Shown one piece after another: positions 9,032-17,200 of a DNA stretch of 44,242 nucleotides. A model generated the notes under the pieces. The model saw nothing but the letters and a program-made list of their open reading frames with translations, was not told the DNA's origin and made no database searches. This stretch comes from Rhodospirillales bacterium (GTDB lineage Bacteria > Pseudomonadota > Alphaproteobacteria > BOG-932 > Roseiterribacteraceae). How positions within the stretch are numbered: position 1 is the first letter of the stretch; every line of letters begins with the position of its first letter. The stretch is taken from the NCBI GenBank assembly GCA_003165335.1, contig PLTD01000185.1, positions 1-44,242 of the forward strand, in the 5' to 3' direction. The position numbers and the translations under genes are program-made.

Positions 9032-9047
9032 AGCAAGAACCATGCCA
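9032..9047 (-). promoter_or_regulatory. sigma-54 (RpoN) -24/-12 promoter
   Basis: Read on the minus strand the site is TGGCATGGTTCTTGCT. It matches the RpoN consensus TGGCACG-N4-TTGCW at every position but one, with the invariant GG and GC at the correct spacing. Initiation would fall about 90-95 bases before the ATG at 8927. PEP-CTERM genes in several proteobacteria are known to depend on RpoN together with the PrsK/PrsR two-component pair, which fits the gene it precedes. Confidence 0.75.
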
Positions 9048-9287
9048 TGGCGATTAAGGCATTGATCGTTAGCGATATTATGACAGGCTGGTCAGCAAGG
9101 CAATGTTACTATGTAAAGCTTTCTGACAGGCCTTTAAACAGGGCACGATTGGGAAATCGAACAGTAATTGTCTAAGTAAAAATACCGGCTACGGGAGTCA
9201 TCGTCGTCGGCTATTCCGCGATGGTGCCGCCTTCCGATCAGAGGTATCAAAATCTTCGGTCACCTGGGTTGGGATAGAGGGGAAAGA
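9048..9287. other. intergenic stretch, nothing firm seen
   Basis: Together with 8928-9031 this is the 360-base space between the divergent PEP-CTERM gene and the SMP-30 gene. It is visibly more AT-rich than its surroundings around 9060-9185 and should hold the activator sites for the RpoN promoter and the promoter of the SMP-30 gene. I could not pick a convincing enhancer palindrome or sigma-70-type promoter in it, and no supported ORF. Confidence 0.4.
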
Positions 9288-10148
9288 ATGATGGAGTTCG
9301 AGACGCTGGTAACGGGATGGAAGTTTCTCGAGGCACCGCGGGCCGATGCGCATGGCAATCTCTATTTCACCGACGTCACAATTGGCGGCCTGCATAAGCG
9401 GTCGCCGGACGGACGGATCCAAAGCTTCCTCGAAGGCCGCACCTGGATCGGGGGCCTGGCCTTCAACGACGACGGCGCAATCGTCTGCGCGGGCCGCAAG
9501 GACATGATCCTGTTTTATGAAAAGATCGGTGAAATCCGCACGCTTCTTAGCGAGCTAGACGGTCAACCGGTGGGTGCCGTCAATGACATGTATCCCGATG
9601 GGCAGGGTGGGATCATCGCCGGCCTGATCGACGCCAAGAATGTCGGCGCCGGACGCCCGGCTGAGCCGCGTCCGATTATCAGGCTCGATCCGTCGGGCAA
9701 GGTCACGCGCTTGTGTGAAGGAATCGGTGTGCCGAATGGCATCGGTTTCAGCCCGGACGGGCGCCGGCTCTATTTATCGGAAAGCTACAAGGCGCTTTGG
9801 GTCTTCGACGTCAACTCGGACGGCGGCCTCGAAAACAAGCGCCTGTTCGCCGACATCAAAGACGCGGACGGGCTGGCGGTCGATGCCGAAGGCAATGTCT
9901 GGGTGGCTCGTTTCGATTCGTGGGGCGTTACTCGCTATCACCCGGATGGCGACGTGGTGGAGCATGTGAAGGTGCCGGTTAAGGAGGCACAGAGCGTTTC
10001 CTTCGGCGGCGAGGATCTCAAGGACCTTTATATCGTTACCGGCAGCAGCTATGCGAACCCGAACAACCTGACCGAACTTACCGGCACGATCTTCCGCGGT
10101 CGTAGCGATGTTCCAGGGTTGCCCTTGCCGCTCACCCGGTTCCGCTGA
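9288..10148 (+). CDS. SMP-30/gluconolactonase family protein
   Basis: A 286-residue six-bladed beta-propeller of the SMP-30/gluconolaconase/LRE family, metal-dependent lactone hydrolases. Marks are the N-terminal LEAPRADAHGNLYFTDV with its metal-ligand glutamate, GAVNDMYPDGQGG with the conserved Asn-Asp, GVPNGIGFSPDGRRLYLSES, and DADGLAVDAEGNVWVARF. The four regions are spaced as in characterised lactonases. Two adjacent ATGs (9288, 9291) follow GAGGGG; either could start it. No signal peptide. The natural lactone cannot be told; neighbours give no sugar pathway. Confidence 0.88.
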   Translation: MMEFETLVTGWKFLEAPRADAHGNLYFTDVTIGGLHKRSPDGRIQSFLEGRTWIGGLAFNDDGAIVCAGRKDMILFYEKIGEIRTLLSELDGQPVGAVNDMYPDGQGGIIAGLIDAKNVGAGRPAEPRPIIRLDPSGKVTRLCEGIGVPNGIGFSPDGRRLYLSESYKALWVFDVNSDGGLENKRLFADIKDADGLAVDAEGNVWVARFDSWGVTRYHPDGDVVEHVKVPVKEAQSVSFGGEDLKDLYIVTGSSYANPNNLTELTGTIFRGRSDVPGLPLPLTRFR

Positions 10149-10152
10149 GATT

Positions 10153-10992
10153 TCAGGCTAGCCGCGCCCTCAACCGCGGTGCCGCGAAATCGAGGAATGC
10201 ACGAAGTTTCAGCGGTACGCGCCGCCCGCCCGCATGGAGCAGGTTGATGGGCTGCGGTGGGGGTTCGAAGTCTTTCAGCAAGATTTTCAGCGCGCCTGCG
10301 CGGACGGCCTCGGCGGTTTGATAGGACAGCAGGCGCGTGATTCCGACCCCGGCAATTGCGGCGTCGACTGCTGCCTCTGCGGTCGAAACGAACAGTCTGG
10401 CGCGGATCGGAACTGCCCTTTCCGATGCGCCATACCTGAATCGCCAGATATCCGTCGCCCCAAGAACGTCAGACCCGATGCAGTCGTGTCGGTCGATTTC
10501 CGTTGGATCGGTCGGTGTGCCGTTCTCTTCCAGATAGCTTGGGCTCGCGCAGACGACCCGCCGCATGGCGCCGACCCGCGTTGCTATCAGGCTGCTGTCG
10601 GGCAAAGGACCGATGCGGACCGCCAGATCGATATGCTCTTCGGCCAGGTTGATGTTGCGGTCCGACTGGACCATCCGGATGTCGATCCTGGGATAGGCTT
10701 TCAGGAACTCGCAGATGATCGGCAGCACATGCAGCCGCCCGAACACGATCGGCGCGGTAATGGCCAATTCGCCTCTGGGTTCCTGATATTCGCCCGATGC
10801 TGCACGTTCGGCCTCGCCGATATCCTCCAATATGCGCTTACAGGCCTCGATATAGACTCCGCCGGCATCGGTTAGTGTGATTCGGCGGCTCGACCGCATG
10901 ATCAATGTGGTTCCCAGATGGGCCTCAAGCTCCGAGATCCTGCGGCTGACAGTGGTCAGCGCAATCCCCAGCCGACGCCCGGCAGCCGACAT
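10153..10992 (-). CDS. LysR family regulator, N-terminally truncated
   Basis: A 279-residue LysR-type protein whose reading frame begins inside the DNA-binding domain: MSAAGRRLGIALTTVSRRISELEAHLGTTL is the second half of the winged helix-turn-helix. Relatives carry about 20-25 residues before SAAGRRLG. An in-frame TAA sits three codons upstream of the ATG (10999-11001) and the missing part is not visible in the other frames. The effector-binding domain (ELAITAPIVFGRLHVLP to the C-terminus) looks complete. Either the gene was cut by a deletion that joined it to the DUF1348 leader, or a shortened and probably DNA-binding-impaired protein is made. It converges with the SMP-30 gene four bases away. 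Confidence 0.75.
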   Translation of the reverse strand: MSAAGRRLGIALTTVSRRISELEAHLGTTLIMRSSRRITLTDAGGVYIEACKRILEDIGEAERAASGEYQEPRGELAITAPIVFGRLHVLPIICEFLKAYPRIDIRMVQSDRNINLAEEHIDLAVRIGPLPDSSLIATRVGAMRRVVCASPSYLEENGTPTDPTEIDRHDCIGSDVLGATDIWRFRYGASERAVPIRARLFVSTAEAAVDAAIAGVGITRLLSYQTAEAVRAGALKILLKDFEPPPQPINLLHAGGRRVPLKLRAFLDFAAPRLRARLA

Positions 10993-11043
10993 CCCGATTT
11001 ATGAAAGGTGGTATCTTCCCAATATCAATCGAGGAGTTCTCCG

Positions 11044-11508
11044 ATGGGCCGTCCACCATTGCCCCCGTTCACTGCCGAAACTGCCGCGGTCAAAGTTCGG
11101 TTGGCCGAGGATGCCTGGAATTCGCGCGACCCCGCCAAGGTCGCGCTTGCTTATACTGAGAACAGTCTATGGCGGAACCGCGCTGAATTCCTGCGCGGAC
11201 GAGCGGCGATCGAGGCGTTCCTGACACGCAAATGGAGTCGGGAATTGGATTACCGGCTGGTCAAGGAACTGTGGGCTTTCCATAGAAACCGCATCGCCGT
11301 TCGTTTTGCTTATGAATGGCACGACGACAGCGGCCACTGGTTTCGCAGCTATGGCAATGAGAATTGGGAATTCGACGCGGAGGGGCTGATGCGGCTGCGC
11401 ATTGCCAGTATCAACGACATCCCTGTGGCTGAAAGCGATCGCAAGCTCCACTGGCCGCTCGGTCGGCGACCGGACGATTTTCTGTCGCTCGGCGAACTCG
11501 GGTTGTGA
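11044..11508 (+). CDS. DUF1348 / SnoaL-like (NTF2-fold) protein
   Basis: A 154-residue protein of the DUF1348 group of the NTF2-like superfamily. Signature segments are [81 protein letters not shown] and the C-terminal [14 protein letters not shown]. The family has no settled biochemical role. The ATG at 11044 is taken because GAGGAG (11031-11036) stands seven bases ahead; an earlier GTG at 11008 has no such site. Only 51 bases separate it from the truncated lysR, and the PPOX-like gene follows seven bases after its stop, suggesting one transcript. Confidence 0.85.
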   Translation: MGRPPLPPFTAETAAVKVRLAEDAWNSRDPAKVALAYTENSLWRNRAEFLRGRAAIEAFLTRKWSRELDYRLVKELWAFHRNRIAVRFAYEWHDDSGHWFRSYGNENWEFDAEGLMRLRIASINDIPVAESDRKLHWPLGRRPDDFLSLGELGL

Positions 11509-11515
11509 GGGCGTC

Positions 11516-12133
11516 ATGGCGACCTATTCCAGCGACGTCGGATTTACCCCCTCGGTAAAGTCTGTCCAGACCCGTAAGGGTTCGCGCCGTGCCTATGAAC
11601 AAATGGAGGAGGGCGGATCATGGCGAGCAGCGATAACGCCCGACCTCGCCGATTTCATCGCGGCACAGAGCAGCGTCTTTTTGGCAACGGCGAGCGCGGA
11701 AGGGCAGCCCTATATCCAGCATCGCGGTGGACCGGCCGGCTTTCTGCATGTGCTGGACGGCAAGACCATCGCCTTCGCCGACTTTGCCGGGAATAGGCAA
11801 TATATTACCCAGGGCAATCTGGCGGAAAACCCAAAGGCCTTCCTGTTCCTGATCGACTATGCTCATCGCCGGCAGATCAAGATCTGGGGTGAGGCGCGAG
11901 TAGTGGAGGGGGATGGCGATCTGACCGCGAAGCTGATGCCGCAGGGCTACAGGGCGCGGGCTGAGCAGGTCATCCTGTTTACGGTCGCTGCGTGGGATGC
12001 GAACTGCCCGCAGCATATTCCTCAGCGATTCGAAGCGGCTGACGTGGCGGCGGCTCTAGCGGAGAAGGACAGGTTGATCGCGGCACTCGAGGCGGATCTC
12101 AAAGTGCTGCGCGACTTGAAATCAGCGGCCTAG
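11516..12133 (+). CDS. pyridoxamine 5'-phosphate oxidase-like flavin-binding protein
   Basis: A 205-residue protein of the PNPOx-like split-barrel FMN-binding family. The barrel is seen in FLATASAEGQPYIQHRGGPAGFLHVLDGKTIAFADFAGNRQYITQGNL and in FLIDYAHRRQIKIWGEARVVE. The C-terminal 60 residues end in a helical, charged stretch (VAAALAEKDRLIAALEADLKVL) that could form a short coiled coil, an addition seen in some uncharacterised members. It lacks the residues needed to call it true PdxH. ATG 11516 follows GTGAGG. It lies just after DUF1348, and its 3' end overlaps the tail of the opposite gene by 12 bases. Confidence 0.8.
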   Translation: MATYSSDVGFTPSVKSVQTRKGSRRAYEQMEEGGSWRAAITPDLADFIAAQSSVFLATASAEGQPYIQHRGGPAGFLHVLDGKTIAFADFAGNRQYITQGNLAENPKAFLFLIDYAHRRQIKIWGEARVVEGDGDLTAKLMPQGYRARAEQVILFTVAAWDANCPQHIPQRFEAADVAAALAEKDRLIAALEADLKVLRDLKSAA

Positions 12134-12505
12134 CCGCCTCTTCTTCTTGACGGGGGCCTCTTCTTCTTCCCGAAGCAGAATGTCTTCGGACTCGCAGCAC
12201 GTCTCCCAGTCCTTATAGGTGACGGCCTTGTCATAGTCGTGAGTATGGACGATTGCGCCGTTATCCACGGCCCAGCCCTCTTCGCGGGCGGCAACCTCGA
12301 ATGGGCACGGATGCAGGATGAAATCGCGCAGCCGGTCCATCTCATCGGGGTGCTTCAGGAACAGACGCACATAGTCGATCGCCTCAAGCAGGCGCTTACG
12401 ATCGGCTACCAGTCCGGTGTCGGCGAACGCGTTCAGCGGTTCCGATGCGGCAACTTTGCCCCAGCGGCTCGCGATGTCGCGTGCCTCTTTTTCGCTAATG
12501 CCCAT
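12122..12505 (-). CDS. hypothetical protein with acidic/basic tail
   Basis: Not recognised. The 127-residue product is soluble and helical in its first half (EKEARDIASRWGKVAASEPLNAFADTG, RKRLLEAIDYVRLFLKHPDEMDRLRDFI), contains Cys pairs (HPCPF, ETCCES), and ends with an acidic run (REEEEA) followed by a basic one (KKKRRLGR). No signal peptide or membrane segment. Coding is supported by ordinary amino-acid use and by the absence of a competing frame. About 120 bases without a gene separate it from cobD. Confidence 0.6.
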   Translation of the reverse strand: MGISEKEARDIASRWGKVAASEPLNAFADTGLVADRKRLLEAIDYVRLFLKHPDEMDRLRDFILHPCPFEVAAREEGWAVDNGAIVHTHDYDKAVTYKDWETCCESEDILLREEEEAPVKKKRRLGR

Positions 12506-12626
12506 TGTTCCGTATGCTCAGGTTAAACAGGTTGTCCGCACAGCGGGTCTATAAATAATCCCATAGACTGCGGTTCGAAAGCCCCTCTGCTTGTGCAAAG
12601 CACATATGCGCCGCGTCATCGGGCCG

Positions 12627-13667
12627 CTACCCAGGCTGAGGTGCCGATGATAGCGCCGCTTCCAGCCTGCTCCAGGCAAGTTCCGAGCCCGGGATGCCGA
12701 AGCGTAAGACACTAGGCCTTTCGGCAAATGGCCGAGCCAATATTCCCGCGCGGCCCAGTTTTTCGAACCAACGGCCGGCATCCGGCCTTTCGGCCAGCCG
12801 AAACAGCGGCGTCCCTCCCAATAAGGTGAAGCCTGCCCAAGTCAGAAATCGGTCAAGCCTCTGGGCATCCGCCGTCAGGCGCTGGGTCGCCTCACTCAGC
12901 CAGGCGCTATCGGCCAACGCCTGCCGCCCGATTGCGATCGCCGGACCTGAGATCGCCCATGGCCCCATCGCTGAGCGCAACCTGGCGCCGATCGCGGGCG
13001 AGGCTATGGCAAATCCGAGGCGCAGACCGGCGAGGCCGTAAGTTTTGCCAAATGATCGCAGGATGATCGCGCCGTCCGTGGGAAACAACGTTGCTAGGCT
13101 CGCACCGGGGCGGATCACATCCATGAAGGCTTCATCGACAACCAACAGCCCACCGCGGGCGGCGAAAGACTGCGCGCTCGCCAGCAGCAGGTCGGGCGAG
13201 ATGGTTCTGCCGTCCGGGTTGTTTGGATTGACGATAACCCCAACGTCGCAGCCTTCGATATCCAAGAGCGTTCGGGCCGAGACAATCTCTGCCCCGGCCG
13301 CGCGCCAGCATTGCTCATGCTCGCCGTAAGTCAGCCCCAATATACCCACCCGGCGAGCCGGAAATAGGTGTGGCAGCCATTGAATGATCGCCTGCGTCCC
13401 TGATGCGGGAACGATATCTGCTGAGAGCGGCGCGCCATAGGCCGTGCGGGCCACCGCCTCCAGAGCCGCTATTTCTGCCGGTTCGGGCAACCGAGACCAG
13501 GCCGAGCCCATAACCTCTCCGATCGGGTACGCGATGGGGTTGATGCCGGTCGAAAGATCGATCCATGGTTCCGGCGCATCCGGGTGCATCCGCCGCGCAG
13601 CATTGATGTTGCCGCCGTGATACCATGGCGCTTCCGCAACTTCCGATATCGCCGCCCTATTATCCAT
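12627..13667 (-). CDS. cobD: L-threonine-O-3-phosphate decarboxylase (CobD; CobC in Pseudomonas denitrificans naming)
   Basis: A class-I PLP-fold enzyme that decarboxylates threonine phosphate to (R)-1-amino-2-propanol phosphate, the linker CbiB joins to cobyric acid. The product (346 aa from ATG 13667) shows the family opening YHGGNINAARRMHPDAPEPWIDLSTGINP, the VNPNNPDGR loop, VVDEAFMDV, and the PLP-lysine segment ILRSFGKTYGLAGLRLGF. The ATG at 13667 is preferred; an upstream in-frame start at 13724 would add 19 Ala/Ser-rich residues. At 13667 its start codon interlocks with that of divergent cbiB (CATGCAT), so the two genes have no intergenic space and each promoter must lie inside the other gene. 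Confidence 0.9.
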   Translation of the reverse strand: MDNRAAISEVAEAPWYHGGNINAARRMHPDAPEPWIDLSTGINPIAYPIGEVMGSAWSRLPEPAEIAALEAVARTAYGAPLSADIVPASGTQAIIQWLPHLFPARRVGILGLTYGEHEQCWRAAGAEIVSARTLLDIEGCDVGVIVNPNNPDGRTISPDLLLASAQSFAARGGLLVVDEAFMDVIRPGASLATLFPTDGAIILRSFGKTYGLAGLRLGFAIASPAIGARLRSAMGPWAISGPAIAIGRQALADSAWLSEATQRLTADAQRLDRFLTWAGFTLLGGTPLFRLAERPDAGRWFEKLGRAGILARPFAERPSVLRFGIPGSELAWSRLEAALSSAPQPG

Positions 13668-14640
13668 GCATCTTCTATCCACGATCGCGCTGGTCGTCGC
13701 CGCGCTGCCGCTCGAGGCGGCCATCGGCTATCCGCCTTTTCTCTACCGCGCGATGGGTCACCCTGTCACCTGGATGGGCGCATTGCTGGACAGGTTGGAA
13801 GTCGAACTCAACCGGCCGGGAGATCCGCCCGCTCGCCGTCGTCTGTTGGGTATAGCGGCCTTACTGGCGCTGTTGGCGACGACGATAAGCGCCGCTGCAA
13901 TCTTTACGTGGATCGTTTCGTTCCGCGCAATCGGCATGGTGCTGAGCGTCGTTGCCGCCACCAGCCTGATCGCCCAACGCAGCCTCTACGACCATGTCCG
14001 CTCCGTCGCCGATGCGCTGGACGGCGAAGGGCTGGAGGCAGGGCGCAAAGCCGTGTCGATGATCGTCGGCCGCAACACACAGGCACTGGATCACGCGGGG
14101 GTGTCCCGTGCGGCCATCGAGAGCTTGGCTGAGAATTTCTCCGACGGTGTCGTCGCCCCCACTTTCTGGTTGGCCTTGGGTGGTCTGCCGGGGGCGGCGG
14201 CCTACAAGGCGAGCAACACCGCCGATTCGATGATCGGGCACCTGACGCCGCGCTATGCCGCTTTCGGCTGGGCCGCGGCAAGGTTGGACGATGTACTGAA
14301 CCTGCCGGCATCGCGTCTCGCCGCACTATTCATCGTTGCGGCCGGGGCGCTTACCGGCGGGGCATACCGGGGCGCCTGGGAAAGCGTACGGCGCGACGCT
14401 TCTCGGCACCGCTCGCCCAACGCCGGCTGGCCCGAGGCGGCTATGGCCGGCGCACTCGGTCTGAAACTCGGCGGTCCGCGAATCTATGGCGACGAGACGG
14501 TGGACGACGCCTTCATGGGCGATGGGCGGCGCGACGCCACGACTGCCGATATTCGAGCCGCGCTGCGCCTATTCCAGGCGGCCTGCATCACTCAATGGCT
14601 TGTGCTGGCGGCCCTCTATCTTCTCATCGCGCGATGGTGA
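13666..14640 (+). CDS. cbiB: adenosylcobinamide-phosphate synthase (CbiB; CobD in P. denitrificans naming)
   Basis: An inner-membrane enzyme that attaches aminopropanol (phosphate) to adenosylcobyric acid. The 324-residue protein opens with a membrane segment ([20 protein letters not shown]) followed by the family motif [14 protein letters not shown], then [31 protein letters not shown] and [26 protein letters not shown], and several hydrophobic helices to the C-terminus. The first helix requires the ATG at 13666; no strong ribosome site is visible before it. It is divergent from cobD, with which it works, and its tail overlaps cobQ on the other strand by 17 bases. Confidence 0.92.
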   Translation: MHLLSTIALVVAALPLEAAIGYPPFLYRAMGHPVTWMGALLDRLEVELNRPGDPPARRRLLGIAALLALLATTISAAAIFTWIVSFRAIGMVLSVVAATSLIAQRSLYDHVRSVADALDGEGLEAGRKAVSMIVGRNTQALDHAGVSRAAIESLAENFSDGVVAPTFWLALGGLPGAAAYKASNTADSMIGHLTPRYAAFGWAAARLDDVLNLPASRLAALFIVAAGALTGGAYRGAWESVRRDASRHRSPNAGWPEAAMAGALGLKLGGPRIYGDETVDDAFMGDGRRDATTADIRAALRLFQAACITQWLVLAALYLLIARW

Positions 14641-16084
14641 TCAACCGCTCGATGTCGATATGGCGGCTTAAGTGCGCCGCCAGGGCATCAAGAACCCGGT
14701 CGATTTCCGCCTCATAGCCGATATTTCCCGTGCTGCCGCCCAACCAGCCGATCCAGGCGGAACGTTGAAGGTCGTCGACGAACAGCCCATGCACATAGGT
14801 CCCGTGAATGCGCCCATCGGCCGAGACTGCCCCATCCATGCGGCCGTCGGCGAAACGCAGTAGCGGTCTTTCGCAGTCGGCACCGGCTGTCCGCCCCACA
14901 TGCATTTCATATCCGCGGAACGAAACGCCGTCGCCATTTGAGGTTCCGGTCACCTCGGTCAGGGTTTTGTCGCCGCTGAGTACGGTCTCGATATCCAAGA
15001 GGCCCAGACCCTCCGCACTGCCCGGCGGTCCTTCGATGCCCTCGGGATCAGCCACGATGCTGCCCAGCATCTGGTACCCGCCACAGAGTCCGAGAATTTT
15101 TCCGCCGCGCCGTGCATGGGCCTGAAGATCGATATCCCAGCCATTGCGCCGGAAATCGGCGAGATCGGCCAGAGTCGCCTTCGACCCCGGCAGGATCACA
15201 AGATCGGCATCGCCGGGCAGCGGTTCTCCCGGCTGAACCATGACCAGCCGCACCGACGGTTCCAGCTTAAGCGGGTCCAGATCGTCGAAATTGGCGATAT
15301 GCGCCAGGCGCGGGACAGCGATTGTGATCGCGCCGTCGCTGTCGGTGCCGCGTTTATCCAGCGCTACCGCATCTTCGGCCGGCAGCCATCCGGCCTCGCG
15401 GAAATAGGGGATCAGGCCCAGGGCCGGCCAGTCGGTATGGCCGGTGATGATGTCCATGCCGGCAGTGAACAGGGCCGGGTCGCCGCGGAATTTATTGACC
15501 AGAAATCCGGCGATCATCGCGCTGTCGGCCGGGTCGATGACGGTCTTGGTGCCGACGATTTGGGCGATCACCCCGCCACGGTCGATGTCGCCAATCAGGA
15601 TTACCGGCACATCCGCCGCGCGGGCGAAGCCCATATTGGCGATATCGTTCGCCCGCAGATTGACCTCAGCCGCGCTGCCGGCGCCCTCGACCAGCACGAT
15701 ATCGGCCTGATCTTTCAGCCGTACGAAGCTTTCGATGATTGTGGGCAGAAGCCCGGTCTTCATCCCCTGGAAATCGCGCGCCGTCGCATTGCCCACGACC
15801 TGGCCTAGGACCACGACCTGCGAGCCAATATCGCTTTGCGGCTTCAGCAGCACCGGGTTCATATCGACCGATGCCGGAATGCGGCATGCCCGCGCCTGCA
15901 ACGCCTGCGCCCGGCCGATCTCCCCGCCGTCGGCGGTGACTGCGGCGTTGTTCGACATATTCTGCGGCTTGAACGGCCGCACGGTCAGGCCGCGGTTGGT
16001 CAGCGCTCGGCACAGCCCGGCGACGATCAGCGACTTTCCGACGTCCGAGCCCGTACCCTGGAACATGAGCGCCTTGGCGGTCAA
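14624..16084 (-). CDS. cobQ: cobyric acid synthase
   Basis: Amidates four carboxylates (b, d, e, g) of adenosylcobyrinic acid a,c-diamide using glutamine and ATP. The 486-residue protein starts (M)[17 protein letters not shown] with the synthetase P-loop, continues with [14 protein letters not shown] and the DIADIDRGG-like [15 protein letters not shown], and ends with a class-I glutaminase domain: nucleophile in LCGGYQMLG and the histidine region HGTYVHGLF. The family start falls on a TTG at 16084 whose bases overlap the cobO stop (TTGA), so it is coupled to cobO; longer readings to 16423 would run antisense-style low-complexity Arg-rich residues. Confidence 0.93.
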   Translation of the reverse strand: MTAKALMFQGTGSDVGKSLIVAGLCRALTNRGLTVRPFKPQNMSNNAAVTADGGEIGRAQALQARACRIPASVDMNPVLLKPQSDIGSQVVVLGQVVGNATARDFQGMKTGLLPTIIESFVRLKDQADIVLVEGAGSAAEVNLRANDIANMGFARAADVPVILIGDIDRGGVIAQIVGTKTVIDPADSAMIAGFLVNKFRGDPALFTAGMDIITGHTDWPALGLIPYFREAGWLPAEDAVALDKRGTDSDGAITIAVPRLAHIANFDDLDPLKLEPSVRLVMVQPGEPLPGDADLVILPGSKATLADLADFRRNGWDIDLQAHARRGGKILGLCGGYQMLGSIVADPEGIEGPPGSAEGLGLLDIETVLSGDKTLTEVTGTSNGDGVSFRGYEMHVGRTAGADCERPLLRFADGRMDGAVSADGRIHGTYVHGLFVDDLQRSAWIGWLGGSTGNIGYEAEIDRVLDALAAHLSRHIDIERLITIAR

Positions 16085-16695
16085 AACTCGATCCCGACCT
16101 GGGCTTTCACCCCGGCAGCGAAATGATGCTTCACCAGCCCCATCTCGGTCACCAGATCGGCGATTTCGATCAACTCCGGCTTCGCGTTGCGCCCGGTCAC
16201 GACGATGTTGAGATCGGACCGCCGTTTGCCCAGCGCGCTCACAACCTCGTCCAGCGGCAGATAGTCGTAACGCAGTGCGATGTTGAGTTCGTCCAGCACC
16301 AGCAGCCGAATCGTCGGATCGTTCATCAGCTTGCATGCCATGTCCCAGGCCCGCGTGGCGGCGGCGATATCGCGTTGGCGGTCTTGCGTCTCCCAGGTGA
16401 AGCCCTCGCCCATCGTATGCCACTGGATCAGGTCCGAAAACCGCTCCAGCGCATGCTTTTCTCCGGTGTGCCAGGCACCCTTGACGAATTGTACGACGCC
16501 GACCGGCCAGCCGTGGCCCAGTGCGCGAAGGGCCAGGCCGAAGGCCGCCGTCGATTTGCCCTTGCCAGGCCCGGTGTTGACCATCAGCAGTCCCTTAGCC
16601 GTGATCGTCTTGGACGCGACTTCGGCATCCTGCACCTGCTTGCGCTTGGCCATCTTGGCCGCGTGGCGGCGATCTGCGTCAGTCGGTTCGGTCAT
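16081..16695 (-). CDS. cobO: corrinoid adenosyltransferase (CobO/BtuR type)
   Basis: Transfers the 5'-deoxyadenosyl group from ATP to Co(I) of cob(I)yrinic acid a,c-diamide or salvaged corrinoids. The 204-residue product has the CobA/CobO P-loop [14 protein letters not shown] (about 40-53), the [16 protein letters not shown] segment, [37 protein letters not shown] and the C-terminal [14 protein letters not shown] sits six bases before its ATG. It is followed by overlapping cobQ and lies third in the minus-strand unit headed by the B12 riboswitch. The order cobO-cobQ follows the order of the reactions. Confidence 0.95.
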   Translation of the reverse strand: MTEPTDADRRHAAKMAKRKQVQDAEVASKTITAKGLLMVNTGPGKGKSTAAFGLALRALGHGWPVGVVQFVKGAWHTGEKHALERFSDLIQWHTMGEGFTWETQDRQRDIAAATRAWDMACKLMNDPTIRLLVLDELNIALRYDYLPLDEVVSALGKRRSDLNIVVTGRNAKPELIEIADLVTEMGLVKHHFAAGVKAQVGIEF

Positions 16696-16758
16696 GTCGC
16701 GTCCTGGACTTCGGTCGGTTCAAAGAACATGCAAACGTCCTGACGGGCAAGCTGGACG

Positions 16759-17178
16759 TCAGCCAGTCCACGCCGCTTGGTAGAACACGACACGATAGCC
16801 GTCGGGGTCTTCGAACGTCGCGCCGCCGCGATCCCAATAGGGATTGAAGGACGTGACGGGATCGAACCCGGCTTTGCGCATGCGCCCAACCGCTGCAGAC
16901 CATTCGGCGGCATCGGGCAAGTAGAAAACCAGTAGATTGTCCTGCGTCGGCGCGCACCCTGCATCATGTTCGTGCGCCCGGGTGAATTCGAAGTGATAGG
17001 GTGCGCCCGGACGTCCGAGCATCATCCCGTCGAAGCCTTCGTGGTCCTGGAAACGGTAAAGCAGGGTCAGGCCCAGACCCTGTCCGTAAAACTGCAGTAG
17101 GGCTTCAAGATCGTCGCTCGCTCGTGCGACGCGCAATGTCGGGAATCTGGATAGCGAAATGTCTTTTGTTGCACTCAT
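16759..17178 (-). CDS. VOC family (glyoxalase/bleomycin-resistance fold) protein
   Basis: A 139-residue vicinal-oxygen-chelate protein: FPTLRVARASDDLEALLQFYGQGLGLTLLYRF, GAPYHFEFTRAHEHDAG with a likely metal ligand His/Glu pattern, and the C-terminal GGATFEDPDGYRVVFYQ. Members may be isomerases, dioxygenases or drug-binding proteins; the sequence does not decide. It lies 22 bases after the TonB-dependent receptor stop and 63 bases before cobO, all on one strand, so it is probably under the same B12 riboswitch. Whether it has a corrinoid or metal-related job or merely rides along is unknown. Confidence 0.85.
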   Translation of the reverse strand: MSATKDISLSRFPTLRVARASDDLEALLQFYGQGLGLTLLYRFQDHEGFDGMMLGRPGAPYHFEFTRAHEHDAGCAPTQDNLLVFYLPDAAEWSAAVGRMRKAGFDPVTSFNPYWDRGGATFEDPDGYRVVFYQAAWTG

Positions 17179-17200
17179 GGTGCGAAGTCCATCGCTTGAC

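Noticed and set aside
16085-16423. N-terminal extension of CobQ into cobO
   Set aside because: The extension is Arg-rich antisense-like sequence from the cobO region; family alignment and the TTGA overlap support the TTG at 16084.
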